From positions 1 to 56,694 of the forward strand of contig CANQBJ010000007.1 of NCBI GenBank assembly GCA_947589665.1: a stretch of 56,694 nt of DNA. The letters run 5' to 3'. Positions 9,579 through 17,486 of this stretch are shown here, piece by piece. Positions within the stretch are counted from its first letter, which is position 1. The number at the start of each line of letters is the position of its first letter. The notes under the pieces were generated by a model. The model did not search any database, was not told where the DNA came from, and was given only the letters and a program-made list of their open reading frames with translations. This stretch comes from an uncultured Clostridia bacterium (GTDB lineage: Bacteria; Bacillota; Clostridia; Lachnospirales; CAG-274). The position numbers were made by a program, and so were the translations under genes.

Positions 9579-10144
9579 TGCAGCTTTTACTTCTTATATT
9601 TGAATTTTTTAAAATAGGTCTTTTTGCCATAGGCGGAGGCTTGGCTACGCTGCCCTTCCTCTATGACCTGACGGTAACTCACCCCGACTGGGTAAACCGC
9701 TCTCAGCTGTTGGATATGGTAGCTGTTTCCGAGTCCACTCCAGGCGCTCTGGGCGTTAATATGGCTACCTATGTAGGCAATGTCATAGCAGGTCCTCTTG
9801 GCGGCGTGGCTACTACCATAGGTCTTGTAATGCCTTCTGTAATAATAATAGTAATAGTTGCCAGGTTCCTTGAGAAATTTAAGGACAGCCCCGTTGTACA
9901 GAATGTATTCTACGGCATACGTCCCGCATCCATAGGTCTTATTATGGCGGCTGCCTTTGTAGTCATAAAGGAGGCGCTTATGGATATACCTCTTTTTCGG
10001 GAAACAGGCAGCTTTACAGACCTTTTTAAAATAAAGTCCATAATCTTCGGTATAATACTCTATATCGGTATGGTGAAGTTCAAAAAACACCCCGTGCTGT
10101 ATATCGCCATAGCGGCAGTAGTGGGAAATATTATAGTATTTTAG
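9575..10144 (+). CDS. Chromate transporter (ChrA family), second half-protein
   Basis: 189 aa, paralogous to the preceding gene: FAIGGGLATLPFLYDL, then STPGALGVNMATYVGNVIAG, and matching hydrophobic segments (VATTIGLVMPSVIIIVIVA, IRPASIGLIMAAAFVVI, SIIFGIILYIGMV). The pair probably assembles into one full-size CHR transporter in the cytoplasmic membrane. Its stop is one base before the next gene's ATG, so the three genes form one operon. Confidence 0.9.
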   Translation: MMQLLLLIFEFFKIGLFAIGGGLATLPFLYDLTVTHPDWVNRSQLLDMVAVSESTPGALGVNMATYVGNVIAGPLGGVATTIGLVMPSVIIIVIVARFLEKFKDSPVVQNVFYGIRPASIGLIMAAAFVVIKEALMDIPLFRETGSFTDLFKIKSIIFGIILYIGMVKFKKHPVLYIAIAAVVGNIIVF

Positions 10145-10145
10145 T

Positions 10146-11042
10146 ATGTTCGGTATGTTAAAAATTGCGGAAAAGGCTCTTGAAAAAATGGGGTTTACCG
10201 ATTGCACCCCCTTTTTTCATCAGGTTTCGGAAAACACAACCTATATAATAAAGAAAAACAGCATACCTCTGTACACTCTGAGGATATCCCGTAAGGGCTA
10301 CAGGACCTTATCTCAGCTTAAGGCGGAGCTTAAGTGGATCAGAGCCTTAGAGGGCGTCCATATTGCCCGACCTGTTTCGGATATATTGGATATAGACGGA
10401 TATTTCTGTGTATTTTTCGGGTACATAGAGGGAAAAATGCCTGAGTACAACAGCGAAAAGGTCCTTTACAATATAGGAAGGATAGCGGCTCAGCTCCATA
10501 AATTCGCCAATATCCGCCTTGACCGTCCTGTGTGGAGCATTGAAAATATGACGGGCAGAAGGGGAGCATGGGGCGACTGGAGAAAAAATCCAAAGCTAAC
10601 AGACAGGGACAGAGATATTACCGAAAAGGCTCTTGCCTTGGCAAAAAATAAGATCAAGGGCTATTATACCGAGAAATACGGACTTATACACGCAGACCTG
10701 CGCATTACCAATATTATCGAAAACGACCGTTATTATGCCATTGATTTTGACGACTGCGGCTATGGATATTTTATACAGGACCTTGCCGCTGCTCTGAGCT
10801 TTATGGAAAACTCCGAAAATATAGAGGCTCTTAAAAACGCCTGGTTTAAAGGCTATGAGACAATTTCGGCTCTTGATGATAAGGACAGGGATATTGCGGA
10901 CTGCTTTATACTGGTAAGACGTATACAATTGCTTGCCTGGGTCACTTCCCACAGTGACAGCCTGTATGTAAAGGGCATTAAAAAAGGCTTTGAAAAGGAA
11001 AGCGTGGAAACTGCCCTTAAATTTATGGATAAACTGCGCTGA
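10146..11042 (+). CDS. Aminoglycoside phosphotransferase-fold (APH/choline kinase-like) protein
   Basis: 298 aa with a protein-kinase-like fold. The catalytic loop is IHADLRITNI (H182, D184, N189) and the metal-binding segment YAIDFDDCGYG (D200-D203) follows. The N-lobe carries LYTLRISRKGYRT. It resembles homoserine-kinase-II/SrkA-like stress kinases and small-molecule phosphotransferases rather than a named resistance enzyme; the substrate cannot be told. It is co-transcribed with the chromate transporter genes. The ribosome site is weak, and ATG 10155 is an alternative start. Confidence 0.75.
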   Translation: MFGMLKIAEKALEKMGFTDCTPFFHQVSENTTYIIKKNSIPLYTLRISRKGYRTLSQLKAELKWIRALEGVHIARPVSDILDIDGYFCVFFGYIEGKMPEYNSEKVLYNIGRIAAQLHKFANIRLDRPVWSIENMTGRRGAWGDWRKNPKLTDRDRDITEKALALAKNKIKGYYTEKYGLIHADLRITNIIENDRYYAIDFDDCGYGYFIQDLAAALSFMENSENIEALKNAWFKGYETISALDDKDRDIADCFILVRRIQLLAWVTSHSDSLYVKGIKKGFEKESVETALKFMDKLR

Positions 11043-11062
11043 ATGACAAACAATAATTATCG

Positions 11063-11155
11063 ATAAGGCTGCGTTCATATCCGCATAGGGCGGAATGCTA
11101 TGGGTTTTGCAGATTTTTATTTTGGCATTACAAACCGCCTTATAAACAGCCTTAT
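11063..11155 (+). other. Region with long-range complementarity (possible RNA structure)
   Basis: ATAAGGCTG (11063-11071) can pair with CAGCCTTAT (11147-11155), and inside it GGCGG pairs with CCGCC; an alternative CATAG/CTATG hairpin lies between. It is downstream of the kinase-like gene and just before the tRNA-Ser promoter. No T run follows, so it is not a clear terminator. Nothing else is seen in this gap. Confidence 0.25.
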
Positions 11156-11169
11156 TTATGAAAAAATTC

Positions 11170-11198
11170 TTGACATCACTGTCTTTATGTTATATAAT
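11170..11198 (+). promoter_or_regulatory. Consensus sigma-A promoter of tRNA-Ser
   Basis: TTGACA (11170-11175), a 17-bp spacer, TATAAT (11193-11198): a perfect match to the sigma-A consensus, 43 bp upstream of the tRNA 5' end. Confidence 0.85.
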
Positions 11199-11241
11199 AA
11201 TTAAGCACTGTGATTGATGTGGATTACAGTATCAGAACTAT

Positions 11242-11329
11242 GGAGTAGTACTCAAGTGGCTGAAGAGGCTCCCCTGCTAAGGGAGTAGGTCGTTAACGCG
11301 GCGCGAGAGTTCAAATCTCTCCTACTCCG
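11242..11329 (+). tRNA. tRNA-Ser (anticodon GCU)
   Basis: An 88-nt class II tRNA. Acceptor GGAGTAG/CTACTCC, anticodon arm CTCCC-CTGCTAA-GGGAG with anticodon GCT, a long variable arm (TAGGTCGTTAACGCGGCGC), and T-arm GAGAG-TTCAAAT-CTCTC. G is the discriminator base. CCA is not encoded. It has its own consensus promoter and terminator, so it is a single-gene unit. Confidence 0.95.
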
Positions 11330-11336
11330 TTTTAAG

Positions 11337-11373
11337 AGCTGTTGTACTTTTAAAGTGCAGCAGCTTAATTTTT
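11337..11373 (+). terminator. Intrinsic terminator of tRNA-Ser
   Basis: AGCTGTTGTACTTT pairs with AAAGTGCAGCAGCT and is followed by TAATTTTT, 8 bases after the tRNA. Confidence 0.75.
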
Positions 11374-11415
11374 ACACAGATTGTTAGATACCTTACAATC
11401 CGAAAGGAGAAGGCT

Positions 11416-12789
11416 ATGAGGACTATGGACAGCGCAGACGCTCAGTTCAGGCGAATGACTGAAACGCCTATACCTAAGCTTATCATTCAGCTTGGCATAC
11501 CCACTACCATAAGTATGCTGGTCACAAACATATACAATATGGCAGATACCTTTTTCGTAGGTCAGCTTGGCAGCACAAGCGCAAGCGGCGCTACAGGCAT
11601 CGTATTCGGTCTTATGTCCATAATACAGGCATTTGGCTTTATGTACGGTCAGGGCGCAGGCAGTCTTATTTCAAGACACCTGGGGCAAAAGGACCCTGCC
11701 AGCGCAAGCAAGTATGCCTCCGTCAGCTTTTTTGCATCCCTTGTTTCGGGTGCTGCTATAACCCTGCTGGGCTTTTTGTTTTTAAACCCTCTGCTTACAT
11801 TTTTAGGCTCTACTCCCACTATACTGACTTTTGCAAGAGATTATGCTGTGTACATACTTATTGCCGCGCCTTTTATGGCGGCAAGCTTTGTGCTCAACAA
11901 TATACTGCGATATGAGGGCAAGGCTTTCTTTGCCATGATAGGCCTTACTACAGGCGGTATACTCAATATGATAGGCGATCCTATTTTTATGTTCGGCTGT
12001 AATATGGGTATCTCCGGCGCAGGTCTTTCTACTGCTCTTTCACAGATAATAAGCTTTTCCATACTGCTGTTTATGTTCCTAAGCGGCAGAACTCAGAGCA
12101 AGCTTTCTGTAAGAAATCTGACCGAACCTTTTTCACGGCTTGCCGAAATAGTCAAAACAGGCTTTCCCTCTATGGCAAGGCAGGGCTTTGCCAGTATTTC
12201 AACTATGCTGCTGAACAATCAGGCTGCTGCTATAGGCGGAGACGCCGCCGTTGCGGCTATGAGTATAGTTAGCCGTATCAATATGTTTATATTTGCCGTT
12301 GGTCTTGGCATAGGTCAGGGCTTTCAGCCTGTTGCAGGCTACAACTACGGCGCCAAAAAATACTCCCGTGTCAGAAAAGGCTATTACTTTACCGTTGCCG
12401 CAGGCGAAGTGCTTATAGGCACTCTTGCAGTAATAGGTCTTATATTTGCGGGAAATGTTGTTTCCATATTCAGGGACGACCCTGCCGTTATAGAAATAGG
12501 CACCTTTGCCATGCGCATACACTGTCTGGCGCTTTTCCTACAGCCTGTGTGCGTATGCTCCAATATGCTCTTCCAGAGCGTGGGCAAAAGCGGACGAGCC
12601 ACATTTACATCTATACTGCGAAGCGGTCTGTACTTCCTGCCCACTATAGCAATACTGCCCTATTTAATAGGCATTACAGGTGTTCAGGTAGCCCAGCCTC
12701 TTGCAGACGCTCTCGCCTTCATAACAATAATACCTATTACTATAGACTTTATGCGAAAACTGCCTAAAGACGGCGCAGCGGAAGCATAA
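11416..12789 (+). CDS. MATE family efflux transporter
   Basis: A 457-aa integral membrane protein with about 12 hydrophobic helices in two related halves. The start region (PIPKLIIQLGIPTTISMLVT, NIYNMADTFFVGQLG) and GQGFQPVAGYNYGAKKYSRV in the second half are MATE signatures. MATE proteins export cationic drugs or metabolites using a Na+ or H+ gradient; the substrate is not predictable. CGAAAGGAGAAGGCT precedes the ATG. It stands alone between tRNA-Ser and a terminator. Confidence 0.93.
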   Translation: MRTMDSADAQFRRMTETPIPKLIIQLGIPTTISMLVTNIYNMADTFFVGQLGSTSASGATGIVFGLMSIIQAFGFMYGQGAGSLISRHLGQKDPASASKYASVSFFASLVSGAAITLLGFLFLNPLLTFLGSTPTILTFARDYAVYILIAAPFMAASFVLNNILRYEGKAFFAMIGLTTGGILNMIGDPIFMFGCNMGISGAGLSTALSQIISFSILLFMFLSGRTQSKLSVRNLTEPFSRLAEIVKTGFPSMARQGFASISTMLLNNQAAAIGGDAAVAAMSIVSRINMFIFAVGLGIGQGFQPVAGYNYGAKKYSRVRKGYYFTVAAGEVLIGTLAVIGLIFAGNVVSIFRDDPAVIEIGTFAMRIHCLALFLQPVCVCSNMLFQSVGKSGRATFTSILRSGLYFLPTIAILPYLIGITGVQVAQPLADALAFITIIPITIDFMRKLPKDGAAEA

Positions 12790-12818
12790 ACACAATATGC
12801 ACTAAATTAAAACAACCA

Positions 12819-12857
12819 ATTTTCGGGGGTCCTGGACCCCCGAAAATCGGTATTTTT
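12819..12857 (+). terminator. Terminator of the MATE gene (GATTTTC-GGGGGTCC family)
   Basis: A perfect 29-bp palindrome, ATTTTCGGGGGTCC/GGACCCCCGAAAAT (12819-12847), followed by CGGTATTTTTTTATTG. It can also stop the convergent SLOG gene. Its outer flanks (AACAACC..., TTTATTGAT.CT..TTTGTTTAT) are shared with the hairpin at 13725. Confidence 0.75.
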
Positions 12858-12874
12858 TTATTGATACTGTTTGT

Positions 12875-13330
12875 TTATTGTATATTTTTAATATTAATTA
12901 CCTTCCTGCCAAGTTTATTGCCATACTTAAGTGTGGTATATGCTCCGCCATATTTTTTATAAACATATGCAACAATATATTCTGACTTTTCAACCATCCA
13001 CTGATTTCTCTTAACAATAGCACATTTGTAATATACATCTCCCAAATCAGGTTCAATTATTTCATCATATACGCAATCTTCCATATTTTCCTGTAATACT
13101 TTTTTTGTAAGATAAGGTATAATAAGATATAGCCTAATATGTTTATACACCTTTTTTAGCTCCCTTACTATACCGCTGCATATCTTATCAAAATTACCCA
13201 TACCACCTGTATAAAAGGTATTTACATTTTCATTTTTTATTAAATCATTTAATATTTTTTTTATATTTTTAATTTCGTCTGCATCTAAACAAATATCCCT
13301 GTGTCCACAGAACATACATATTTTCTTCAT
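12875..13330 (-). CDS. SLOG/DUF1273-like protein
   Basis: 151 aa, starting at the ATG at 13330 after GGTGATATTT; an upstream ATG would run into the divergent promoter. It begins KKICMFCGHRDI and has NTFYTGGMGNFDKICSGIV and SEYIVAYVYKKYGGAYTTLKYG, the pattern of the SLOG (SMF/DprA-LOG) superfamily, whose members bind nucleotides or nucleotide-derived signals in a Rossmann-like pocket. The function of this subfamily is unknown. The gene is distinctly AT-richer than its neighbours and is divergent from a small XRE regulator, which suggests a two-gene acquired unit. Confidence 0.7.
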   Translation of the reverse strand: MKKICMFCGHRDICLDADEIKNIKKILNDLIKNENVNTFYTGGMGNFDKICSGIVRELKKVYKHIRLYLIIPYLTKKVLQENMEDCVYDEIIEPDLGDVYYKCAIVKRNQWMVEKSEYIVAYVYKKYGGAYTTLKYGNKLGRKVINIKNIQ

Positions 13331-13376
13331 AAATATCACCAATATAATTATAACAAAATATTTATTATTACGCAAG

Positions 13377-13388
13377 TGCGTATACGCA
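13377..13388. promoter_or_regulatory. Candidate operator between the SLOG and XRE genes
   Basis: TGCGTATACGCA is a perfect 12-bp palindrome, 38 bp before the XRE start and 46 bp before the SLOG start, preceded by a further TACGCAAG half-like motif. This position is suited to autoregulation by the XRE protein (inference). Confidence 0.45.
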
Positions 13389-13426
13389 TAAATGTAAATA
13401 TTTATAAAATATTATCGGGTGATGAT

Positions 13427-13669
13427 ATGTCTGTTAAAGATATGATAGTTAAACGATTCAAAGATATTATGAGAGAAAGAAATATGTCCATAAACGAGCT
13501 TGCCAATATTTCAGGCATAACTCCCTCAACTGTATACAGTATGATGCTTGATAGCAGAAGGGATCTGTCTGTTATAACCGTGAAAAAGCTATGTGACGGA
13601 CTGGATATTACACTGGGGGAGTTCTTCTCTACAGAGGAGTTTGACAAGCTTGAACAGGAAATAAAATAA
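13427..13669 (+). CDS. XRE-family helix-turn-helix regulator
   Basis: An 80-aa one-domain DNA-binding protein: MSVKDMIVKRFKDIMRERNM, then the HTH SINELANISGITPSTVYSMM and VKKLCDGLDITLGEFF. The ATG at 13427 follows GGGTGATGAT; the longer reading crosses the intergenic palindrome. It probably represses itself and the divergent SLOG gene through the palindrome at 13377. It converges with the DUF4340 gene on a shared terminator. Confidence 0.85.
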   Translation: MSVKDMIVKRFKDIMRERNMSINELANISGITPSTVYSMMLDSRRDLSVITVKKLCDGLDITLGEFFSTEEFDKLEQEIK

Positions 13670-13724
13670 CAATTTTTATCATAAGTCAAAAATATTAATG
13701 TTACGTTTTGTATTAAAATAAAAC

Positions 13725-13770
13725 AACCGATTTTCTCGTGACCAGGTCACAGGAAAATCGGTTGTTTTTT
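13725..13770. terminator. Bidirectional terminator, XRE and DUF4340 genes
   Basis: AACCGATTTTC...GTGACC pairs with GGTCAC..GGAAAATCGGTT; GTTTTTTATT follows on the + strand, and AAAATAAAACAA precedes it, giving a T-rich tail on the minus strand. It is a diverged relative of the hairpins at 7443, 12819 and 26449: same outer stem, different inner stem. Confidence 0.7.
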
Positions 13771-13777
13771 ATTGATG

Positions 13778-15187
13778 CTATTTGTTTATGAGCTTGCGGG
13801 CTTCGTTTATTACCTTTGTTACTGTCTGCTTATTTACAAGCATTGAGGTATTGCTGCCCTTCCTGACTACATAAAAATCGCTGTTGTAGTTGAAGTATTC
13901 TGCAACATCCTTGCTGCCGTCTGCAAGCTCGAATGTAATGGTGACAACAGGTGTACCCTCTGCCTTTGCGTTCATGTCGTAGTTGTCAAAGCCTATTGCC
14001 GCAAGCTGTTCATAGAAGTCTGTAAATGTATCTCTGTCTATGGGAACGTCGTTTATATATGTGTTTCGGCGGTCTCTCTTAACACCGTCCTCCTGCACAA
14101 AGGTATTTTCGCCCTCTGACCTGAACTCTATCCTGTATACATCCGTACTGTCCTTTATCTCGATGGCATTTACCTTTGAGCGCTGATACAGGCTGATAAA
14201 TTTTTCGGAAAAGTCCGCTATAGAGGCGCTTATAAAGGGCTCTATGCTTCTGTAATCCATTGTAAACACCTCAGGGCGGTCGTTTACCTGTACATAGATA
14301 TACTCCGTAATACCCTTCTGAGGCGCCATATCTCCTGCCTTTACTGTTATTTTGTTTTCCTCGTCCCTTATCATTATCTCCGCACGGGGCTCGGCAAGTC
14401 CGTACTTTGAGAGGTCGGAGGGCGCAGGGTCAATAAGGTCTGCTATGTTCATATTGTTTAAATTTCTCAGCACCGTATTTTCAAGGCTGTAGGGATATAC
14501 GAGCATATTTTCAACAGGGCGTATCATTACAAGAGTAGCAAGGCCGTTTGCCTCTGCGTAGTCCCTTGCTATAGGGTTGTCGGGATCATACTTTACATAT
14601 ATGTCCTCCTTGCCCTTTACCTTTATTTCAAGCTCCTGTATACTGTCTGTGCTTACCTTTGCAACAGTCTTGTCTATAAAATCGTCTAAGCCGAAGTTAA
14701 GGCTGTCACAAAAGGCTGCATCAGCCATATACACGGCATTGCTGCCGCTTACCTGAACATAGCGGAACTTGTTGTCCGATGTAAGCCCGCCAATTTTTAC
14801 TGTCAGACCGTCGGAGGAACCCGTAGCCTCCGGCTTGTCAAGACCGTATTTTGAAATATCCTTTGGCTCCTCCTCCACTGTTTCCTCTGAATACAGAGCA
14901 GTGAATACAGATGCCATTTTGTCTACTGCCGACTGATCAAGCTGATTTCTGTAGCCCTCTGCCTGCCAGCTGTTTCCCTTTTTGCTGAAAGTATATCTGC
15001 CCTTGCTGTTTTCAACGGTAAACTGCTTTACCTCGTCCAGGTCCGCTATATTTTCACCGGGCAATTCAAGGGCGGGTGTTTCCTCCTCGCTGCTTTCCTC
15101 GCCTCTGCCGCTCATAAAGGCATATACTCCCAAAAGTACCGCCAGTACCGCCACAGCCGCTCCAAGCAGCATAAGTTTTTTCTTCAT
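13778..15187 (-). CDS. DUF4340 domain protein
   Basis: 469 aa with an N-terminal membrane anchor (KLMLLGAAVAVLAVLLGVYAF, residues 3-23) followed by an acidic linker and an extracellular region with repeated units such as LDEVKQFTVENSKGRYTFSK, DISKYGLDKPEA and DLSKYGLAEPRAEI. DUF4340 proteins are usually the last component of ABC export operons containing a GldG-like protein, as here. The start shares one base with the GldG-like stop (TAATG). The role is probably a periplasmic-side/extracytoplasmic subunit of the transporter; the substrate is unknown. Confidence 0.85.
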   Translation of the reverse strand: MKKKLMLLGAAVAVLAVLLGVYAFMSGRGEESSEEETPALELPGENIADLDEVKQFTVENSKGRYTFSKKGNSWQAEGYRNQLDQSAVDKMASVFTALYSEETVEEEPKDISKYGLDKPEATGSSDGLTVKIGGLTSDNKFRYVQVSGSNAVYMADAAFCDSLNFGLDDFIDKTVAKVSTDSIQELEIKVKGKEDIYVKYDPDNPIARDYAEANGLATLVMIRPVENMLVYPYSLENTVLRNLNNMNIADLIDPAPSDLSKYGLAEPRAEIMIRDEENKITVKAGDMAPQKGITEYIYVQVNDRPEVFTMDYRSIEPFISASIADFSEKFISLYQRSKVNAIEIKDSTDVYRIEFRSEGENTFVQEDGVKRDRRNTYINDVPIDRDTFTDFYEQLAAIGFDNYDMNAKAEGTPVVTITFELADGSKDVAEYFNYNSDFYVVRKGSNTSMLVNKQTVTKVINEARKLINK

Positions 15188-16602
15188 TATTTATTTCTCC
15201 TTATAAGCCATACTATAAAGCCTGCCAGGAATATTGCGCCTGGTATTATGCCCCAGCTTATGAGCTTTATTATCCCTGCTGTAGACGCGTCTACTATTAT
15301 AGAGTTGTCCTGAAGGCTCTTTGACGGTATGACCACAGTGTCCTCGCTGTCATTAAGCCAGTTTATGCCGTTTACCACGAAGGTAGAGTCTGCATTGTTT
15401 ACCATAGCATCTGTGTTGGGCTCTATAAGATAATAGCTTGCGCCTGTTATTACAAGCTTTGTGCTGTGGGCCTTATCCGTATATGTAGAGTCCGTGACTG
15501 CAACCGCTATATCAAAGGGGCCCTCCTTGTCCCCCGCCTCCTTGTTGGCTGAGGAATTGCCCTCCTTCTTTATATAGGACTTGTCGCTTGTACTCAGGAC
15601 AGGCACTATCTCAAGAGACTGCTTTTTAAGATCGGTCCTGCCCAGAGCCTGACAGGCAACGGTTATTACCTTGTAGTTATTTGCCGTAAGCGATGTATTG
15701 ATATCATGGTCGCATAATTGGGGAAGTACGGCATAGGGGTACATCATATATGATGCCTCGTCGCCCTCATATACATAGCCCTTCTGCAATGTAATGCCAT
15801 AGGCTGAGGCTATGGAGGAAAGGTTAGTAAACTCATCTGTGTCCGTACCGCCTATTATCATATAGGCTCTTCCGTCATCTGCCAGATAGTCCAGCACCTT
15901 CTTTGCCTCTTCCTTGGAATAATCCCTTGCCGTAGGTGTTATAAGCAGCACGCAGCAGTCCTCTGGGATATCCTTTTCCAGAAGATTTATATCCTTAAGC
16001 TCGTAGTTTGCCAGCTTAAGGCTTTCGTTAAGGGAGGTATAGCTCCTGCTGTCCGCCTCGCCGTGACCTGTTACAAAATATACCGCAGGCTGAGCATCCA
16101 TACTTACATACTGTATGGCGCTTGTAAGACAGGACTCCAGGGAAAATCTGCCCTCATCATTGAAATAGTCCTCATAATTTATAAGCCTGAACTTGTCTCC
16201 CTGCTCTACAATAATGCCGTTGACACCTATGGTATTGCCCTCTGAGGAATACTTTGATGTAAAGTCGGGATGCAGGTATATATCCATATTTTCAGTCTTA
16301 ATATGACCGCTGTGCTGCATATACTGATCCAAAACCTGCTCCACTCTGCCTACTATGGCGTCGCTTTCGCTTGTCCTGAAAAGGGTATATATCCTTATAT
16401 CGCCTTGTACGCTGTCAAGCACCGTCTTTGTTTCATCGGAAAGGGAGAACACATTATCCTCAGTAAAGTCAAAGGAACGGTTGAACTGACCTACCACAAG
16501 GTTGAATACCACAAGTATTGCTATAAACACTATAGTCACGACTGTGGAATATGTACCGTATTTGAAACGCTTGTCGTTAAAAATATTTTTTTTGTTCTTC
16601 AT
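15187..16602 (-). CDS. GldG-like ABC transporter auxiliary protein
   Basis: 471 aa. It has one N-terminal helix (TYSTVVTIVFIAILVVFNLVV), a large extracytoplasmic region with FSLSDETKTVLDSVQGDIRI, AIQYVSMDAQPAVYFVTGHGE and DCCVLLITPTARDYSKEE, and a C-terminal helix (LISWGIIPGAIFLAGFIVWLI). This is the layout of GldG/ABC-2 auxiliary proteins. The ATG at 16602 has GGAGG at 8-bp spacing; the ATG at 16632, overlapping the permease gene, is the alternative with a weaker site. It sits between the permease and DUF4340 genes of one operon. Confidence 0.83.
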   Translation of the reverse strand: MKNKKNIFNDKRFKYGTYSTVVTIVFIAILVVFNLVVGQFNRSFDFTEDNVFSLSDETKTVLDSVQGDIRIYTLFRTSESDAIVGRVEQVLDQYMQHSGHIKTENMDIYLHPDFTSKYSSEGNTIGVNGIIVEQGDKFRLINYEDYFNDEGRFSLESCLTSAIQYVSMDAQPAVYFVTGHGEADSRSYTSLNESLKLANYELKDINLLEKDIPEDCCVLLITPTARDYSKEEAKKVLDYLADDGRAYMIIGGTDTDEFTNLSSIASAYGITLQKGYVYEGDEASYMMYPYAVLPQLCDHDINTSLTANNYKVITVACQALGRTDLKKQSLEIVPVLSTSDKSYIKKEGNSSANKEAGDKEGPFDIAVAVTDSTYTDKAHSTKLVITGASYYLIEPNTDAMVNNADSTFVVNGINWLNDSEDTVVIPSKSLQDNSIIVDASTAGIIKLISWGIIPGAIFLAGFIVWLIRRNK

Positions 16603-16622
16603 ACTGTCTGCCTCCATGTTCT

Positions 16623-17486
16623 CTAGCTCCATCTTCTCTTCTCTATTACATTAACGGTAAAGTAAAGAAAAGCACAGGTAAATGTAATATAGTACACAAC
16701 ATCGGATACAGACAATATGCCCATATAAAAGTTTTCAAAACGGCTAAGCACTGAAAACCAACTCAGCACCTTTACAATAACGCCGTCGTATATATTCGGG
16801 TTAATGAAATAAAGAACGCCCATTATAACATAGCCTATAATGGCAAATATGCCTGCCACCGTTATATTCTTTGTACTTGTGTATACCGTAAGGGCTATTG
16901 CCGCCACTACAATTACCAGAAATACAACGGAGGAGCCTACGCTTATAGGCGCAGAGGATGATATATTGTCCATCATAAGCAGCAGAAATACTGCTGCAAA
17001 GGTAGCGGCTGCCGCCACTATCTGATTGTCCGTAAGCACAGATATAAATATACCTACGCTTATAAGGCATATGCCCATCATAAAATATCCGAACATTCCC
17101 ACAAAGGTCATACCCCATGCAAGCTGACCTGAGCGCGAAAGAAGATAGGGGAAAACAAGAGTTATAGCTATACCTATAAGCAAAAGCACTGCCGCCGCAA
17201 TAAACTTGCCTATAACTATATCCGTTACCTTAACAGGAGCAGCGTATAAAAGCTGGTCTGTTTTCTGCCTTGCCTCCTCGGCAAAAAGACGCATCGTAAG
17301 TACAGGCACAAGTATAAGGAACATTATCATTGAGCCTGCAAGGGTCTCGTTATAATTGGCATTGGCAGCCACTATATTCTGAGATACGAAGAAATATCCT
17401 GTTATAAGAACGAAAAAACCCAGAAAGCCATAGCCCGTAACGGTATTGAAATAGGTCCTAAGCTCCTTTTTGACAATAGCTGACAT
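16623..17486 (-). CDS. ABC transporter permease (ABC-2 type)
   Basis: 287 aa with six hydrophobic segments: GFLGFFVLITGYFFVSQNIV, IMFLILVPVLTMRLFAEE, FIAAAVLLLIGIAITLVFP, FGYFMMGICLISVGIFISVL, SVVFLVIVVAAIALTVYTS and IIGYVIMGVLYF. The pattern VLTMRLFAEEARQKTDQLLY is characteristic of ABC-2 permeases paired with GldG-like proteins. It starts directly after the ATPase stop and is translationally coupled to it. Confidence 0.9.
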   Translation of the reverse strand: MSAIVKKELRTYFNTVTGYGFLGFFVLITGYFFVSQNIVAANANYNETLAGSMIMFLILVPVLTMRLFAEEARQKTDQLLYAAPVKVTDIVIGKFIAAAVLLLIGIAITLVFPYLLSRSGQLAWGMTFVGMFGYFMMGICLISVGIFISVLTDNQIVAAAATFAAVFLLLMMDNISSSAPISVGSSVVFLVIVVAAIALTVYTSTKNITVAGIFAIIGYVIMGVLYFINPNIYDGVIVKVLSWFSVLSRFENFYMGILSVSDVVYYITFTCAFLYFTVNVIEKRRWS

